A stretch of DNA of 64,000 bases from JBBQZO01 sp038207625 (GTDB taxonomy: Bacteria; Pseudomonadota; Gammaproteobacteria; Burkholderiales; Burkholderiaceae_D), in the NCBI GenBank assembly GCA_038207625.1, contig JBBQZO010000014.1, positions 1 to 64,000 on the forward strand. Reading direction: 5' to 3'. The notes below the pieces were generated by a model that was not told the DNA's origin, searched no databases, and worked only from the letters and a program-made list of their open reading frames with translations. Of the stretch, positions 35,334 to 44,948 are shown one piece after another. The position numbers and the translations under genes were made by a program. The first letter of the stretch is position 1. The number at the start of each line of letters is the position of its first letter.

Positions 35334-35939
35334 ATGAGTATTCTTCCTAAGTTCAGCTTCAAAAACCAGGCATTCAAGTTGCGTGAACACGCGATCCTCG
35401 ATGCCGCGACGGCGGTGTTGAGCAACAAAGGCTACGATTTGATGACCATGGACGATGTCGCCGGCGCGGTGGGCATCTCCAAGCCCAGCCTGTACAAGCA
35501 CTTCAAATCGAAGGAAGAGTTGGTTGGCGAAGCCTTGATACGCTTGCTCGACGGCGCGCTCGATTACGTGGCCGCGCTCGATCAAACGCTCAATGCGCTG
35601 CAGAAACTGTCGGCCTTGCTGGAGTGGGCATTGCGCGTGCGGCTGGAAGGCGGCCTGCCGTTTCTGCCATCGACCAGTCCCCATGTGCGCGACATGCTGA
35701 TGCGCAATCTGAAGTACATGATGCGGGTGTTGAAGCTGAACCGGCAGCTCGAGGCGCTGGTCAAGCAGGCGCAGCAGCAGGGCTTGCTGAACGCCGAACT
35801 GCCCACCGACGTCATTCTGTTTAGCTATTACTCACGCACCTGCGATCCGGCCGTCGAGTATCTGCAGAAATTTAGCAAGATGGCGCCCGAGGACATCGTT
35901 CGGCATATGCTGAAAGTGTCATTTGAGGGTTTTCGCTGA
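35334..35939 (+). CDS. TetR-family regulator divergent from the lipid operon
   Basis: 201 residues. N-terminal HTH (about 18-62): REHAILDAATAVLSNKGYDL, MTMDDVAGAVGISKPSLYKH, FKSKEELVGEAL. An all-helical ligand domain follows. The ATG starts right before the first helix; an upstream extension is AT-rich and lacks family resemblance. Divergent placement makes it the likely repressor of the flavin oxidase-DUF1365-cfa operon, perhaps released by a lipid or fatty acid. No ECF sigma factor or ChrR anti-sigma, the usual controllers of such operons, is adjacent. Confidence 0.9.
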   Translation: MSILPKFSFKNQAFKLREHAILDAATAVLSNKGYDLMTMDDVAGAVGISKPSLYKHFKSKEELVGEALIRLLDGALDYVAALDQTLNALQKLSALLEWALRVRLEGGLPFLPSTSPHVRDMLMRNLKYMMRVLKLNRQLEALVKQAQQQGLLNAELPTDVILFSYYSRTCDPAVEYLQKFSKMAPEDIVRHMLKVSFEGFR

Positions 35940-36308
35940 CCTGCGCTACGTTGCTGCAACGCTGAGGCCGTAGGCCGTGTCATGTGGGTCACCGCGCGCG
36001 GGCCGCGTCGCTGGTCAATGCCGACGCAAGCGATCAAGCCGCATCTGCGCCGACGTGTGCGCAACATGCGCGCTTGAGCCAGTGTCTGGGGGAAGGCGCC
36101 GGGCGAGGGCGCGCCGGCGACCTGATGTGGATGCGCGCTGGGGAATGAGGGGGGGCAGAGCAGGTGGCGCCGCCTTGTTCAGTTCGCATTCAGGGGTGCG
36201 CCAAGACAAAGTTCCCCAGATTTGTTATACTTGACTAAATCGTTCAACTAATCAGGGTATGTTTGTTTGTGCGATGCAATATTTTAACAAAGTTCAACCG
36301 GGATTGAA
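35940..36308 (+). other. intergenic region carrying the isc promoter
   Basis: The left 230 nt is GC-rich with no supportable gene. The last 100 nt turns AT-rich and carries the isc operon promoter and IscR site described separately. The iscR ATG at 36309 follows CGGGATTGAA, a modest RBS. Confidence 0.6.
36227..36251 (+). promoter_or_regulatory. IscR type-1 binding site at the isc promoter
   Basis: ATACTTGACTAAATCGTTCA plus ACTAA matches 22 of 25 positions of the E. coli type-1 IscR consensus (ATASYYGACTRWWWYAGTCRRSTAT) by my count. It contains TTGACT (36231-36236), which can be the -35 box. Holo-[2Fe-2S] IscR bound here would block polymerase and lower isc expression when clusters are plentiful. 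Predicted from known IscR biology. Confidence 0.75.
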
Positions 36309-36782
36309 ATGCGTCTGACCACCAAAGGCCGTTTTGCTGTCACTGCGATGATTGATCTTGCCCTGCGCCAGGGCAAGGGTCCTGTCACGTTGTCGGGCAT
36401 CAGCCAGCGTCAGGCGATCTCCCTGTCGTATCTGGAACAGTTGTTTGGCAAGTTGCGCCGGCACGAGATCGTCGAATCGATCCGCGGGCCGGGCGGCGGC
36501 TACAGCCTGGCGCGCCGGGCCGACAAGGTCACCGTGGCCGACATCATCATCGCCGTCGACGAGCCGCTCGACGCGACCCAGTGCGGCGGCAAAGAAAACT
36601 GTCATGGCGCCGACGCGGCCACCGGGACGCGCTGCATGACCCACGAGCTGTGGGCCACCCTGAATGAAAAAATGGTCGATTACCTGGACTCGGTGTCGCT
36701 GCAGGACCTGGTCGACCAGCAAAAACAGAAAACTGCGGAACAGAACGTGGTGGTCTTGCACCGCAACGTCGCCGCCGGATAA
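36309..36782 (+). CDS. iscR: Fe-S cluster assembly regulator IscR
   Basis: 157 residues of the Rrf2 family. N-terminal winged helix (MRLTTKGRFAVTAMIDLALR; ISLSYLEQLFGKLRRHEIVE; RGPGGGYSLAR) and the three cluster-binding cysteines spaced as in IscR (CGGKENCHGADAATGTRC), plus the nearby His as likely fourth ligand. It senses [2Fe-2S] status and represses its own operon. First gene of isc, 46 nt before iscS. Confidence 0.95.
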   Translation: MRLTTKGRFAVTAMIDLALRQGKGPVTLSGISQRQAISLSYLEQLFGKLRRHEIVESIRGPGGGYSLARRADKVTVADIIIAVDEPLDATQCGGKENCHGADAATGTRCMTHELWATLNEKMVDYLDSVSLQDLVDQQKQKTAEQNVVVLHRNVAAG

Positions 36783-36828
36783 TCATTGAACTGAATCTCA
36801 TTGAATTGAATCGCACTGGAGTGAATTG

Positions 36829-38088
36829 ATGAACGCCCCCCTGGACAAAAAAGTCGAACAGCAGTTGTTTGTGACCGCGCCGCATTTCCCTATCTATATG
36901 GACTACTCGGCCACCACGCCGGTCGATCCGCGCGTGGCCGACAAGATGATTCCCTTCCTGCGCGAGCAGTTCGGCAATCCCGCCTCGCGCAGCCACATGT
37001 ACGGCTGGTCGGCCGAGGCGGCCGTCGAAGAAGCGCGCGGCCATGTCGCCGCGCTGGTGGGCGCCGATCCGCGCGAGATCATCTGGACCTCCGGCGCGAC
37101 CGAGTCCAACAACCTGGCCATCAAGGGTGCCGCGCAGTTCTACAAGACCAAGGGCAAGCACATCATCACCGTCAAGACGGAGCACAAATCGGTGCTCGAC
37201 GTGGTGCGCGAACTGGAGCGGGTCGGCTTCGAGGCGACTTATCTGGAGCCGCAAGACAATGGCCTGATCAGCATCGAGCAACTGACGGCGGCGATTCGCC
37301 CGGACACCATCCTGATCTCGGTCATGCTGGTCAATAATGAAATCGGCGTGATCCAGCCGATCGCCGAAATCGGCGAGCTGTGCCGCGCCAAGGGCATCAT
37401 CTTCCATTGCGACGCCGCCCAGGCGACCGGCAAGATGCACATCGATCTGGAAGCGACCAAGGTCGACCTGATGACGTTCACCGCGCACAAGACCTACGGC
37501 CCGAAAGGCGTGGGCGCGCTGTACGTGCGACGCAAACCGCGCGTGCGCATCGAAGCGCAAATGCACGGCGGCGGTCACGAGCGCGGTCTGCGTTCGGGCA
37601 CGCTGCCGACCCACCAGATCGCCGGCATGGGCGAAGCGTTCCGCATCGCCAAGGAAGAAATGGACAGCGAAATCGTGCGCATCAAGGCGCTGCGCGATCG
37701 TCTCGCCGCCGGTCTGCAGCAAATCGAAGAGGTCTACATCACCGGCGACATGGATCACCGCGTGCCGCATAACCTCAACGTCAGCTTCAACTACGTCGAA
37801 GGCGAATCCTTGATCATGGCGATCAAGGACCTGGCGGTGTCGTCCGGTTCGGCCTGCACCTCGGCCAGCCTGGAGCCGTCCTACGTGCTGCGCGCGCTGG
37901 GCCGCAGCGACGAATTGGCGCACAGCTCGATTCGCTTTACGATCGGGCGCTTCTCGACCGAGGCGGACATCGATTTTGCGATCGACCTGCTCAAATCGAA
38001 AGTGCACAAGCTGCGCGAGTTGTCGCCGCTGTGGGACATGTTCAAGGAAGGGATCGATATCAGCTCGATCCAGTGGGCCGCGCACTAA
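36829..38088 (+). CDS. iscS: cysteine desulfurase IscS
   Basis: 419 residues (about 15 longer than the E. coli enzyme at the N-terminus). PLP features are IWTSGATESNNLAIKG, FHCDAAQATGKM, and the Schiff-base Lys in FTAHKTYGPKGVGALYV (around residue 222). The mobile catalytic Cys lies in SSGSACTSASLEPSYVLRAL (around 345). It takes sulfur from L-cysteine and passes it as persulfide to IscU. The ATG with CTGGAG upstream is preferred over the adjacent TTG. Confidence 0.97.
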   Translation: MNAPLDKKVEQQLFVTAPHFPIYMDYSATTPVDPRVADKMIPFLREQFGNPASRSHMYGWSAEAAVEEARGHVAALVGADPREIIWTSGATESNNLAIKGAAQFYKTKGKHIITVKTEHKSVLDVVRELERVGFEATYLEPQDNGLISIEQLTAAIRPDTILISVMLVNNEIGVIQPIAEIGELCRAKGIIFHCDAAQATGKMHIDLEATKVDLMTFTAHKTYGPKGVGALYVRRKPRVRIEAQMHGGGHERGLRSGTLPTHQIAGMGEAFRIAKEEMDSEIVRIKALRDRLAAGLQQIEEVYITGDMDHRVPHNLNVSFNYVEGESLIMAIKDLAVSSGSACTSASLEPSYVLRALGRSDELAHSSIRFTIGRFSTEADIDFAIDLLKSKVHKLRELSPLWDMFKEGIDISSIQWAAH

Positions 38089-38112
38089 GCGCGTTCGAAT
38101 TCATTTTTGGGT

Positions 38113-38124
38113 CCCGCCAGCGGG
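38113..38124. other. small hairpin in the iscS-iscU spacer
   Basis: CCCGCCAGCGGG forms a 4-5-bp GC stem with a tiny loop between iscS and iscU. There is no T-run. It could stabilise transcript ends or tune relative expression after processing. Similar hairpins occur in the next two spacers. Confidence 0.45.
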
Positions 38125-38149
38125 GCCGCATACAGACAGGAGCATCAAA

Positions 38150-38536
38150 ATGGCTTACTCAGAAAAAGTGTTGGACCACTACGAAAACCCCCGTAACGTG
38201 GGCGCCTTCGACAAGGGCGACGACACGATCGGCACCGGCATGGTCGGCGCGCCCGCTTGCGGCGACGTGATGAAACTGCAAATCAAGGTCGGCGCCGATG
38301 GCCTGATCGAAGACGCGAAATTCAAGACCTACGGCTGCGGTTCGGCGATCGCCTCGTCGTCGCTGGTGACCGAATGGGTCAAGGGCAAGACGCTCGACCA
38401 GGCGCTGTCGATCAAGAACACCCAGATCGCCGAAGAACTGGCGCTGCCGCCGGTGAAGATCCACTGCTCGATCCTGGCCGAAGACGCCATCAAGGCGGCC
38501 GTTCTCGATTACAAGACCAAGCACCCAGCGGCCTAA
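38150..38536 (+). CDS. iscU: Fe-S cluster scaffold IscU
   Basis: 128 residues, same length as E. coli IscU. All three ligand cysteines are present (GAPACGDVMKLQIKV; KTYGCGSAIASSSLVTEW; PPVKIHCSILAEDAIKAA). The HscA-recognition motif LPPVK lies just before the third Cys. It receives sulfur from IscS and builds the cluster. AGGAG precedes the ATG. Confidence 0.97.
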   Translation: MAYSEKVLDHYENPRNVGAFDKGDDTIGTGMVGAPACGDVMKLQIKVGADGLIEDAKFKTYGCGSAIASSSLVTEWVKGKTLDQALSIKNTQIAEELALPPVKIHCSILAEDAIKAAVLDYKTKHPAA

Positions 38537-38552
38537 GTGCCCAATACATCGC

Positions 38553-38570
38553 GTGCCCGTCAGCGGGCGC
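38553..38570. other. small hairpin in the iscU-iscA spacer
   Basis: GTGCCCGTCAGCGGGCGC folds into a 7-bp stem (one G-U) with a TCAG loop. It lies between the iscU stop and the iscA RBS. There is no T-run. Confidence 0.5.
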
Positions 38571-38586
38571 GCGAGCGGAGAATTAG

Positions 38587-38910
38587 ATGGCAATCACACT
38601 GACGGAAAAAGCGGCCAAGCATATCAATCGCTACATCGAGCGGCGCGGCAAAGGCGTTGGCTTGCGTTTCGGCGTGCGCACCACCGGCTGTTCCGGTCTG
38701 GCGTACAAGCTCGAATATGTGGACGAGGCGGCCGTCGAGGACAGCGTGTTCGAGTCGCATGGCGTGAAGGTGTTTGTCGACCCGAAAAGCCTGCCCTACA
38801 TTGACGGCACCGAACTCGATTTCGCGCGCGAAGGCCTCAACGAAGGCTTTAAATTCCACAACCCGAACGTGAAAGACGCGTGCGGCTGTGGCGAGAGCTT
38901 CCGCATCTAG
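38587..38910 (+). CDS. iscA: Fe-S assembly/carrier protein IscA
   Basis: 107 residues of the A-type carrier family (HesB). The conserved cysteines are in RTTGCSGLAYKLEYVD and the C-terminal CGCGESF. It carries or repairs [4Fe-4S] clusters for apo-enzymes. The ATG follows GGAG. Fourth gene of isc. Confidence 0.96.
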   Translation: MAITLTEKAAKHINRYIERRGKGVGLRFGVRTTGCSGLAYKLEYVDEAAVEDSVFESHGVKVFVDPKSLPYIDGTELDFAREGLNEGFKFHNPNVKDACGCGESFRI

Positions 38911-38925
38911 TGCCGGCGCCGGCAC
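38910..38925. other. perfect 16-bp palindrome directly after iscA
   Basis: GTGCCGGCGCCGGCAC is self-complementary and starts in the last base of the iscA stop codon. It may act as an RNA hairpin, as a pause site, or as protection for the iscRSUA part of the message. There is no T-run. Confidence 0.5.
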
Positions 38926-39014
38926 GGGGCGGCCCACGCCGGTCCGGGCCAGCGCGCCAGTCTGACCACGGCGCCGCGCATCGGCTTTGATGGGCCGCGC
39001 ACCGAGACCTATTC

Positions 39015-39530
39015 ATGCAAAACCACTTTGAACTATTTCAGCTGCCGGCGCGCTTTGCGCTCGATAGCACTGCCTTGGACTCGGCTTACCGCGACGTTCA
39101 GGGGCAGGTGCATCCGGACCGCTTCGTCAATGCGACCGACGCCGAAAAGCGTGTCGCGATGCAGTGGGCCACGCGCGCCAATGAAGCCTATCAGACGCTG
39201 AAGAATCCGCAAAAGCGCGCCCAGTATCTGTGCGAAATCAACGGGGTGGATCTGCGCGTGGAATCGAACACGGCGATGCCGATGGCGTTTCTGATGCAGC
39301 AGATGGAATGGCGCGAAGAACTCGGTGACGCACGTGCCAGCAAGGACGCGCAGGCGCTTGACGCACTCGACGCGCAGTTGCGCGCGGCGCGCCGTGCCCA
39401 GCTGGCGCAGATCGAAACGCAGCTCGACGCGGGCGAGTTTACCGGCGCGGCGGAAGGTGTGCGCGCGCTGATGTTTTTGGAAAAATTTGGCGACGAGGTC
39501 GGTTACGCCTTCGAAGCCCTGGAAGCGTAA
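39015..39530 (+). CDS. hscB: J-type co-chaperone HscB
   Basis: 171 residues. The N-terminal J domain carries the HPD loop (VHPDRFVNATDAEKRVAMQW). The C-terminal helical domain binds IscU (MPMAFLMQQMEWREELGDA). It delivers IscU to HscA and stimulates its ATPase. Length matches E. coli HscB (171). Unlike the tight spacing elsewhere in isc, about 250 nt with two repeat hairpins separate it from hscA. Confidence 0.95.
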   Translation: MQNHFELFQLPARFALDSTALDSAYRDVQGQVHPDRFVNATDAEKRVAMQWATRANEAYQTLKNPQKRAQYLCEINGVDLRVESNTAMPMAFLMQQMEWREELGDARASKDAQALDALDAQLRAARRAQLAQIETQLDAGEFTGAAEGVRALMFLEKFGDEVGYAFEALEA

Positions 39531-39546
39531 ACACCGCAGCGCAGTT

Positions 39547-39604
39547 AAAGAGGGGCAGAGTTTGTTTCGCGGCGATCTTGCGCGAAATTTCGCTGCCCCT
39601 CTTT
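39547..39604. repeat. REP-like hairpin element in the hscB-hscA spacer (copy 1)
   Basis: Perfect 12-bp inverted arms AAAGAGGGGCAG (39547-39558) and CTGCCCCTCTTT (39593-39604) enclose TTTCGCG...CGCGAAA, a second nested hairpin. The outer arms end in TTT but no long T-run follows. The sequence shares its GGxCAGAGT...TTTCGCG core with the next element. It is likely a dispersed extragenic palindromic repeat. Confidence 0.7.
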
Positions 39605-39642
39605 GACGCACCGGAGTCAGTGGCGCTGGCAACGCCGTCGAT

Positions 39643-39702
39643 AGGGTCAGAGTAATTTCGCGAACAACCGCGAAAAAAAGGCTAGGCGCCCCCTCTGGCC
39701 CC
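39643..39702. repeat. REP-like hairpin element in the hscB-hscA spacer (copy 2)
   Basis: AGGGTCAGAG (39643-39652) pairs with CTCTGGCCCC (39693-39702). TTTCGCG (39656-39662) pairs with CGCGAAA (39669-39675) inside it. The GGGTCAGAG start is shared with repeats at 51.4 kb and at the right edge of the window. Confidence 0.65.
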
Positions 39703-39781
39703 ATTGACTGGGACGCCGGCGAAAATTGCCGCAGGCTGGTTTGCCGCCACCGCACAAACGATAAGAGATCAGGTATTACAC

Positions 39782-41671
<1,890 letters not shown>

Positions 41672-41697
41672 TCCCCCAATATTGAAGAGGTTATACC

Positions 41698-42039
41698 GTG
41701 CCACAAATCGTATTTCTGCCCCATCCTATCCTGTGTCCTGAAGGCGCCGTCGTCGACGCGCCAAGCGGCAAGTCGCTGTGCGACGTGATGCTTGAAAACG
41801 ACATCGACATCGAGCACGCCTGCGAAAAATCGTGCGCCTGCACCACCTGCCACGTGCTGGTGCGCGAAGGCCTGGCGTCGCTCAACGAAGCCGAAGAGAA
41901 AGAGGAAGACCTGCTCGACCGCGCCTGGGGTCTGGAAGCGGTGTCGCGCCTGTCCTGCCAGGCGATCGTCGGTGACGTTGATCTGGTGATCGAGATCCCG
42001 AAATACACGATCAATCACGCCAGCGAAAAAAATCATTGA
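41698..42039 (+). CDS. fdx: [2Fe-2S] ferredoxin, ISC type
   Basis: 113 residues from a GTG preceded by GAGG. Adrenodoxin-type cluster cysteines are in HACEKSCACTTCHVLV and LSCQAIVGDVDLVIEIP. The C-terminus (PKYTINHASEKNH) matches isc ferredoxins. It supplies electrons for cluster assembly. 26 nt after hscA. Confidence 0.96.
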   Translation: MPQIVFLPHPILCPEGAVVDAPSGKSLCDVMLENDIDIEHACEKSCACTTCHVLVREGLASLNEAEEKEEDLLDRAWGLEAVSRLSCQAIVGDVDLVIEIPKYTINHASEKNH

Positions 42040-42055
42040 GCATCGGGAGAGCAGC

Positions 42056-42250
42056 ATGAAATGGAGTGATATTTCCGCGATCGCGGAAGCCCTGTACGAC
42101 AAGTTCCCCGATGTCGATCCGCTGACGATCCGCTTCGTCGACCTGCACAACTGGGTCGTCGATCTGGACGGGTTTGACGACGACCACACCCGTGGCGGTG
42201 AAAAAGTGCTCGAAGCGATCCAGGCGGCGTGGATCGATGAAGCGCGCTGA
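42056..42250 (+). CDS. iscX: Fe-S assembly protein IscX
   Basis: 64 residues: MKWSDISAIAEALYDKFPDV, DPLTIRFVDLHNWVVDLDGF, and the acidic helix end. This matches IscX/YfhJ, a small iron-binding modulator that contacts IscS. 16 nt after fdx. Last classical isc gene. Confidence 0.95.
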   Translation: MKWSDISAIAEALYDKFPDVDPLTIRFVDLHNWVVDLDGFDDDHTRGGEKVLEAIQAAWIDEAR

Positions 42251-42254
42251 CCCG

Positions 42255-43127
42255 ATGAAAAATACCCAACCGGGCGCACAGGCGCACGAGATCAAGCCGG
42301 GCCAGTCGATCGCACTGCTGCAGGAGCTGCACATCCTGACGCGCGACGGCAAGCTCAATCAGGACAGCCGGCGCAAGCTGAAACAGGTCAATCACCTGGT
42401 CCAGTTCATCGAGCCGCTGCTCAAGGAAATCCAGCTCGACCATTCGGCCATCTCGTTGGTCGACCATGGCGCCGGCAAGTCGTATCTGGGCTTCATCCTG
42501 TACGACCTGTTCTTCAAGGGCTTGAACGACGGCTCGCACATCTACGGCATCGAGACGCGCGAAGAATTGGTGCAAAAGTCTGCCGCCTTGGCCGCCAAGC
42601 TGGAGTTTCCAGGGATGTCGTTTCTGAACCTGTCGGTGGCCGATTCGACGACCTCGAATCAGCTGCCCGAGCGCATCGACATCGTCACCGCGCTGCACGC
42701 ATGTAACACGGCGACCGACGACGCGATCGACTTCGCGCTCAAGAAGCACGCCAAGTTCATGGTGCTGGTGCCGTGCTGCCAGGCCGAAGTGGCGTCGGTG
42801 CTGAAGAAGAACAAGGGCAAGGACCTGGGGCGCAGCGCGCTCACGGAACTGTGGCGCCACCCGCTGCACACGCGCGAATTCGGCAGCCAGGTGACCAACG
42901 TGCTGCGCTGCCTGCAACTGGAGGCGCATGGTTACCAGGTCAACGTGACGGAATTGGTCGGCTGGGAGCATTCGATGAAAAACGAGTTAATCATCGCCAG
43001 CTACAAGAATCTGCCGCGCCAGCGTCCCACCGAGCGCTTGCAGGAAGTGCTGGTCAGCCTGGGCCTGGAAGAAATGGGCAACCGTTTTTACACCCGCAAG
43101 CTGGCCGAGGCCACGGCCGCGCACTAG
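42255..43127 (+). CDS. SAM-dependent methyltransferase-like protein (Methyltransf_32 / GSTCD-like)
   Basis: 290 residues. LVDHGAGKSYLGFILYDLFF is the SAM-binding motif I. YGIETREELVQKSAALA and VTALHACNTATDDAIDFALK follow, with VLVPCCQAEVASVL near the centre. The HACxxATD and PCC pattern is shared with the methyltransferase half of eukaryotic GSTCD and bacterial homologues of unknown target. It starts 4 nt after iscX (in-frame ATG also at 42237, overlapping iscX) and is probably cotranscribed with isc. Substrate unknown. Confidence 0.8.
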   Translation: MKNTQPGAQAHEIKPGQSIALLQELHILTRDGKLNQDSRRKLKQVNHLVQFIEPLLKEIQLDHSAISLVDHGAGKSYLGFILYDLFFKGLNDGSHIYGIETREELVQKSAALAAKLEFPGMSFLNLSVADSTTSNQLPERIDIVTALHACNTATDDAIDFALKKHAKFMVLVPCCQAEVASVLKKNKGKDLGRSALTELWRHPLHTREFGSQVTNVLRCLQLEAHGYQVNVTELVGWEHSMKNELIIASYKNLPRQRPTERLQEVLVSLGLEEMGNRFYTRKLAEATAAH

Positions 43128-43140
43128 AAGAGAGCCCGAC

Positions 43141-44166
43141 ATGATCGAACAGTGGATAGACCTGCGCAGCGACACCGTGACGCGCCCGACGCCCAATATG
43201 CGCTCGGCGATGCAGTGCGCCGAGGTGGGCGACGACGTGTACGGGGACGATCCCAGCGTGAACCGGCTGCAGAAGCTGGCGGGGGAGCTGTTCGGTTTTG
43301 AGGCGGCGCTGTTTGCGCCGTCCGGCACCCAGAGCAATCTGATCGCGCTGCTGGTTCACTGCGGGCGCGGCGACGAATATCTGGTCGGGCAGGAGGCGCA
43401 CACCTTCCGCTACGAGGGCGGCGGCGCCGCCGTGCTGGGCAGCATCCAGCCGCAGCCGATCGCCAACCAGCCCGACGGCAGCCTGGCGCTGGCCGACATC
43501 GAAGCCCAGATCAAACCGGACGATTTTCATTTCGCGCGTACCCGCGTGCTGACGCTGGAAAACACCATCGGCGGACGGGTGCTCGATGCTGCCTATCTGG
43601 CCGGCGCCACCGCGCTGGCGCACCGGCGCGGCTTGACTACCCACTTGGACGGCGCGCGCATCTGCAACGCCGCTGTCAAGCAGGGCATCAGCTTGCGCGC
43701 TGCCGTGGCCGGTTTTGACAGCGTGTCGGTGTGTCTGTCCAAAGGGCTGGGCGCGCCGGTCGGCTCGGTGTTGTGCGGCAGCGCCGCTTTCATCAACCAG
43801 GCCAAGCGCTGGCGCAAGATGCTTGGCGGGGGCATGCGCCAGGCCGGCATGTTGGCCGCGGCCGGTCAGTACGCGCTCGAACACCATGTCGAGCGGCTGG
43901 CCGAGGATCACGCCAACGCGGCCGAACTGGCGCGCGGACTGGGCCAGCTGGCAGGCCTGACGGTGTCCACGCCGCAAACGAACATCGTCTATGTCGACGT
44001 TGCGCCGGCGGCCTGCGCAGGGCTGGGCGAGGCGCTCGCGCGCGCGCAGATCCGCCTGCCGGCGGCGCCGCGCATGCGCATCGTCACCCACCTGGACGTC
44101 ACGCGTGCCGACATCGCACGTACCATCGCCGTATTCGCCGACTATTTCAAGGGTGCGCGCGCCTGA
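43141..44166 (+). CDS. ltaE: low-specificity L-threonine aldolase
   Basis: 341 residues, fold-type I PLP enzyme. DLRSDTVTRPTPNMRSAM and AEVGDDVYGDDPSVNRLQKL are at the N-terminus, THLDGARICNAAVKQG carries the PLP-ring Asp, and the PLP lysine is in VSVCLSKGLGAPVGSVLCG. It splits threonine or allo-threonine to glycine and acetaldehyde. It begins 13 nt after the methyltransferase gene, same strand. Confidence 0.93.
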   Translation: MIEQWIDLRSDTVTRPTPNMRSAMQCAEVGDDVYGDDPSVNRLQKLAGELFGFEAALFAPSGTQSNLIALLVHCGRGDEYLVGQEAHTFRYEGGGAAVLGSIQPQPIANQPDGSLALADIEAQIKPDDFHFARTRVLTLENTIGGRVLDAAYLAGATALAHRRGLTTHLDGARICNAAVKQGISLRAAVAGFDSVSVCLSKGLGAPVGSVLCGSAAFINQAKRWRKMLGGGMRQAGMLAAAGQYALEHHVERLAEDHANAAELARGLGQLAGLTVSTPQTNIVYVDVAPAACAGLGEALARAQIRLPAAPRMRIVTHLDVTRADIARTIAVFADYFKGARA

Positions 44167-44201
44167 CGCGCCGCTCATTCAACCATTTCATACAGACCCC
44201 A

Positions 44202-44948
44202 ATGACAGACACTCCTAGCGATTCCACCGTGCGCCTTTTGAAGCGCGTGGCCGACATGGTCCCTTGTTCGCGCCGCGAGGCCGAGCAGTATATTGAAGGT
44301 GGCTGGGTCACGGTCGACGGCGTGCTGGTCGAGGAGGCCGGCGCGCGCGTCGCGCCCGAGCAGACGGTGTTGCTCACGCCCGGCGCGACGCTGCTCGAGA
44401 TCCGCCCGGTGACGCTGCTGCTGCACAAACCGGTCGACTTCAATGCCGGTGTGGGCAGCGTCGGCAAGCCGGCTCAGAGCTGCCTCGCGCTCGACACGCT
44501 GGAGGTGGCCGATCACGGCAAGCAGCGCTTTTTGAAGCGCCACCTGCACGAGCTGACGCTGTGCACGCCGCTTGACACGATGGCCAGCGGCCTGTTGGTG
44601 TACACCCAGGATTTCCGCATCGCGCGCAAGTTGGTCGACGAGGCGGCCCGGGTCGAGCAGGAGTTCATCGTCGAAGTATCGGGCGACATCCTGGAAAACG
44701 GCCTGGCCTTGCTCAATCACGGCCTGCCGTTCAACGGCAAGCCGCTCGCGCCGATCAAGGTCAGCTGGCAGAACGAAACGCGCTTGCGCTTCGCGCTGAA
44801 AAACGCGCTGCCCGGCCAGATCGCGCACATGTGCCGCATGGTTGGTCTGACGGTGGTGTCGATGAAGCGCATCCGCATCGGCCGCATCCCGATGGCCAGT
44901 CTGCCGGCCGGCCAGTGGCGCTACCTGCACGAGTACGAACGCTTTTGA
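44202..44948 (+). CDS. rRNA/tRNA pseudouridine synthase, RluF/RsuA type
   Basis: 248 residues. An N-terminal S4 RNA-binding domain (VRLLKRVADMVPCSRREAEQ, YIEGGWVTVDGVLVEEAG) precedes the RsuA/RluB-type catalytic domain. The catalytic Asp lies in CTPLDTMASGLLVYTQD, a variant of the usual RLDxxTSGLLL, followed by the C-terminal IRIGRIPMASLPAGQWRYL. It isomerises uridine in 23S rRNA or a tRNA, most like RluF. 35 nt after ltaE, possibly the same transcript. Confidence 0.88.
   Translation: MTDTPSDSTVRLLKRVADMVPCSRREAEQYIEGGWVTVDGVLVEEAGARVAPEQTVLLTPGATLLEIRPVTLLLHKPVDFNAGVGSVGKPAQSCLALDTLEVADHGKQRFLKRHLHELTLCTPLDTMASGLLVYTQDFRIARKLVDEAARVEQEFIVEVSGDILENGLALLNHGLPFNGKPLAPIKVSWQNETRLRFALKNALPGQIAHMCRMVGLTVVSMKRIRIGRIPMASLPAGQWRYLHEYERF

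Noticed and set aside
34844..35428. Leftward frame across the start of the flavin oxidase gene and the TetR gene
   Set aside because: It is out of frame with both conserved genes and has no family resemblance.
28869..35939. ChrR/ECF pair expected near the lipid operon
   Set aside because: Both flanks were read. The only regulator adjacent is TetR; the ECF sigma at 46.9-47.5 kb is over 11 kb away in its own operon.
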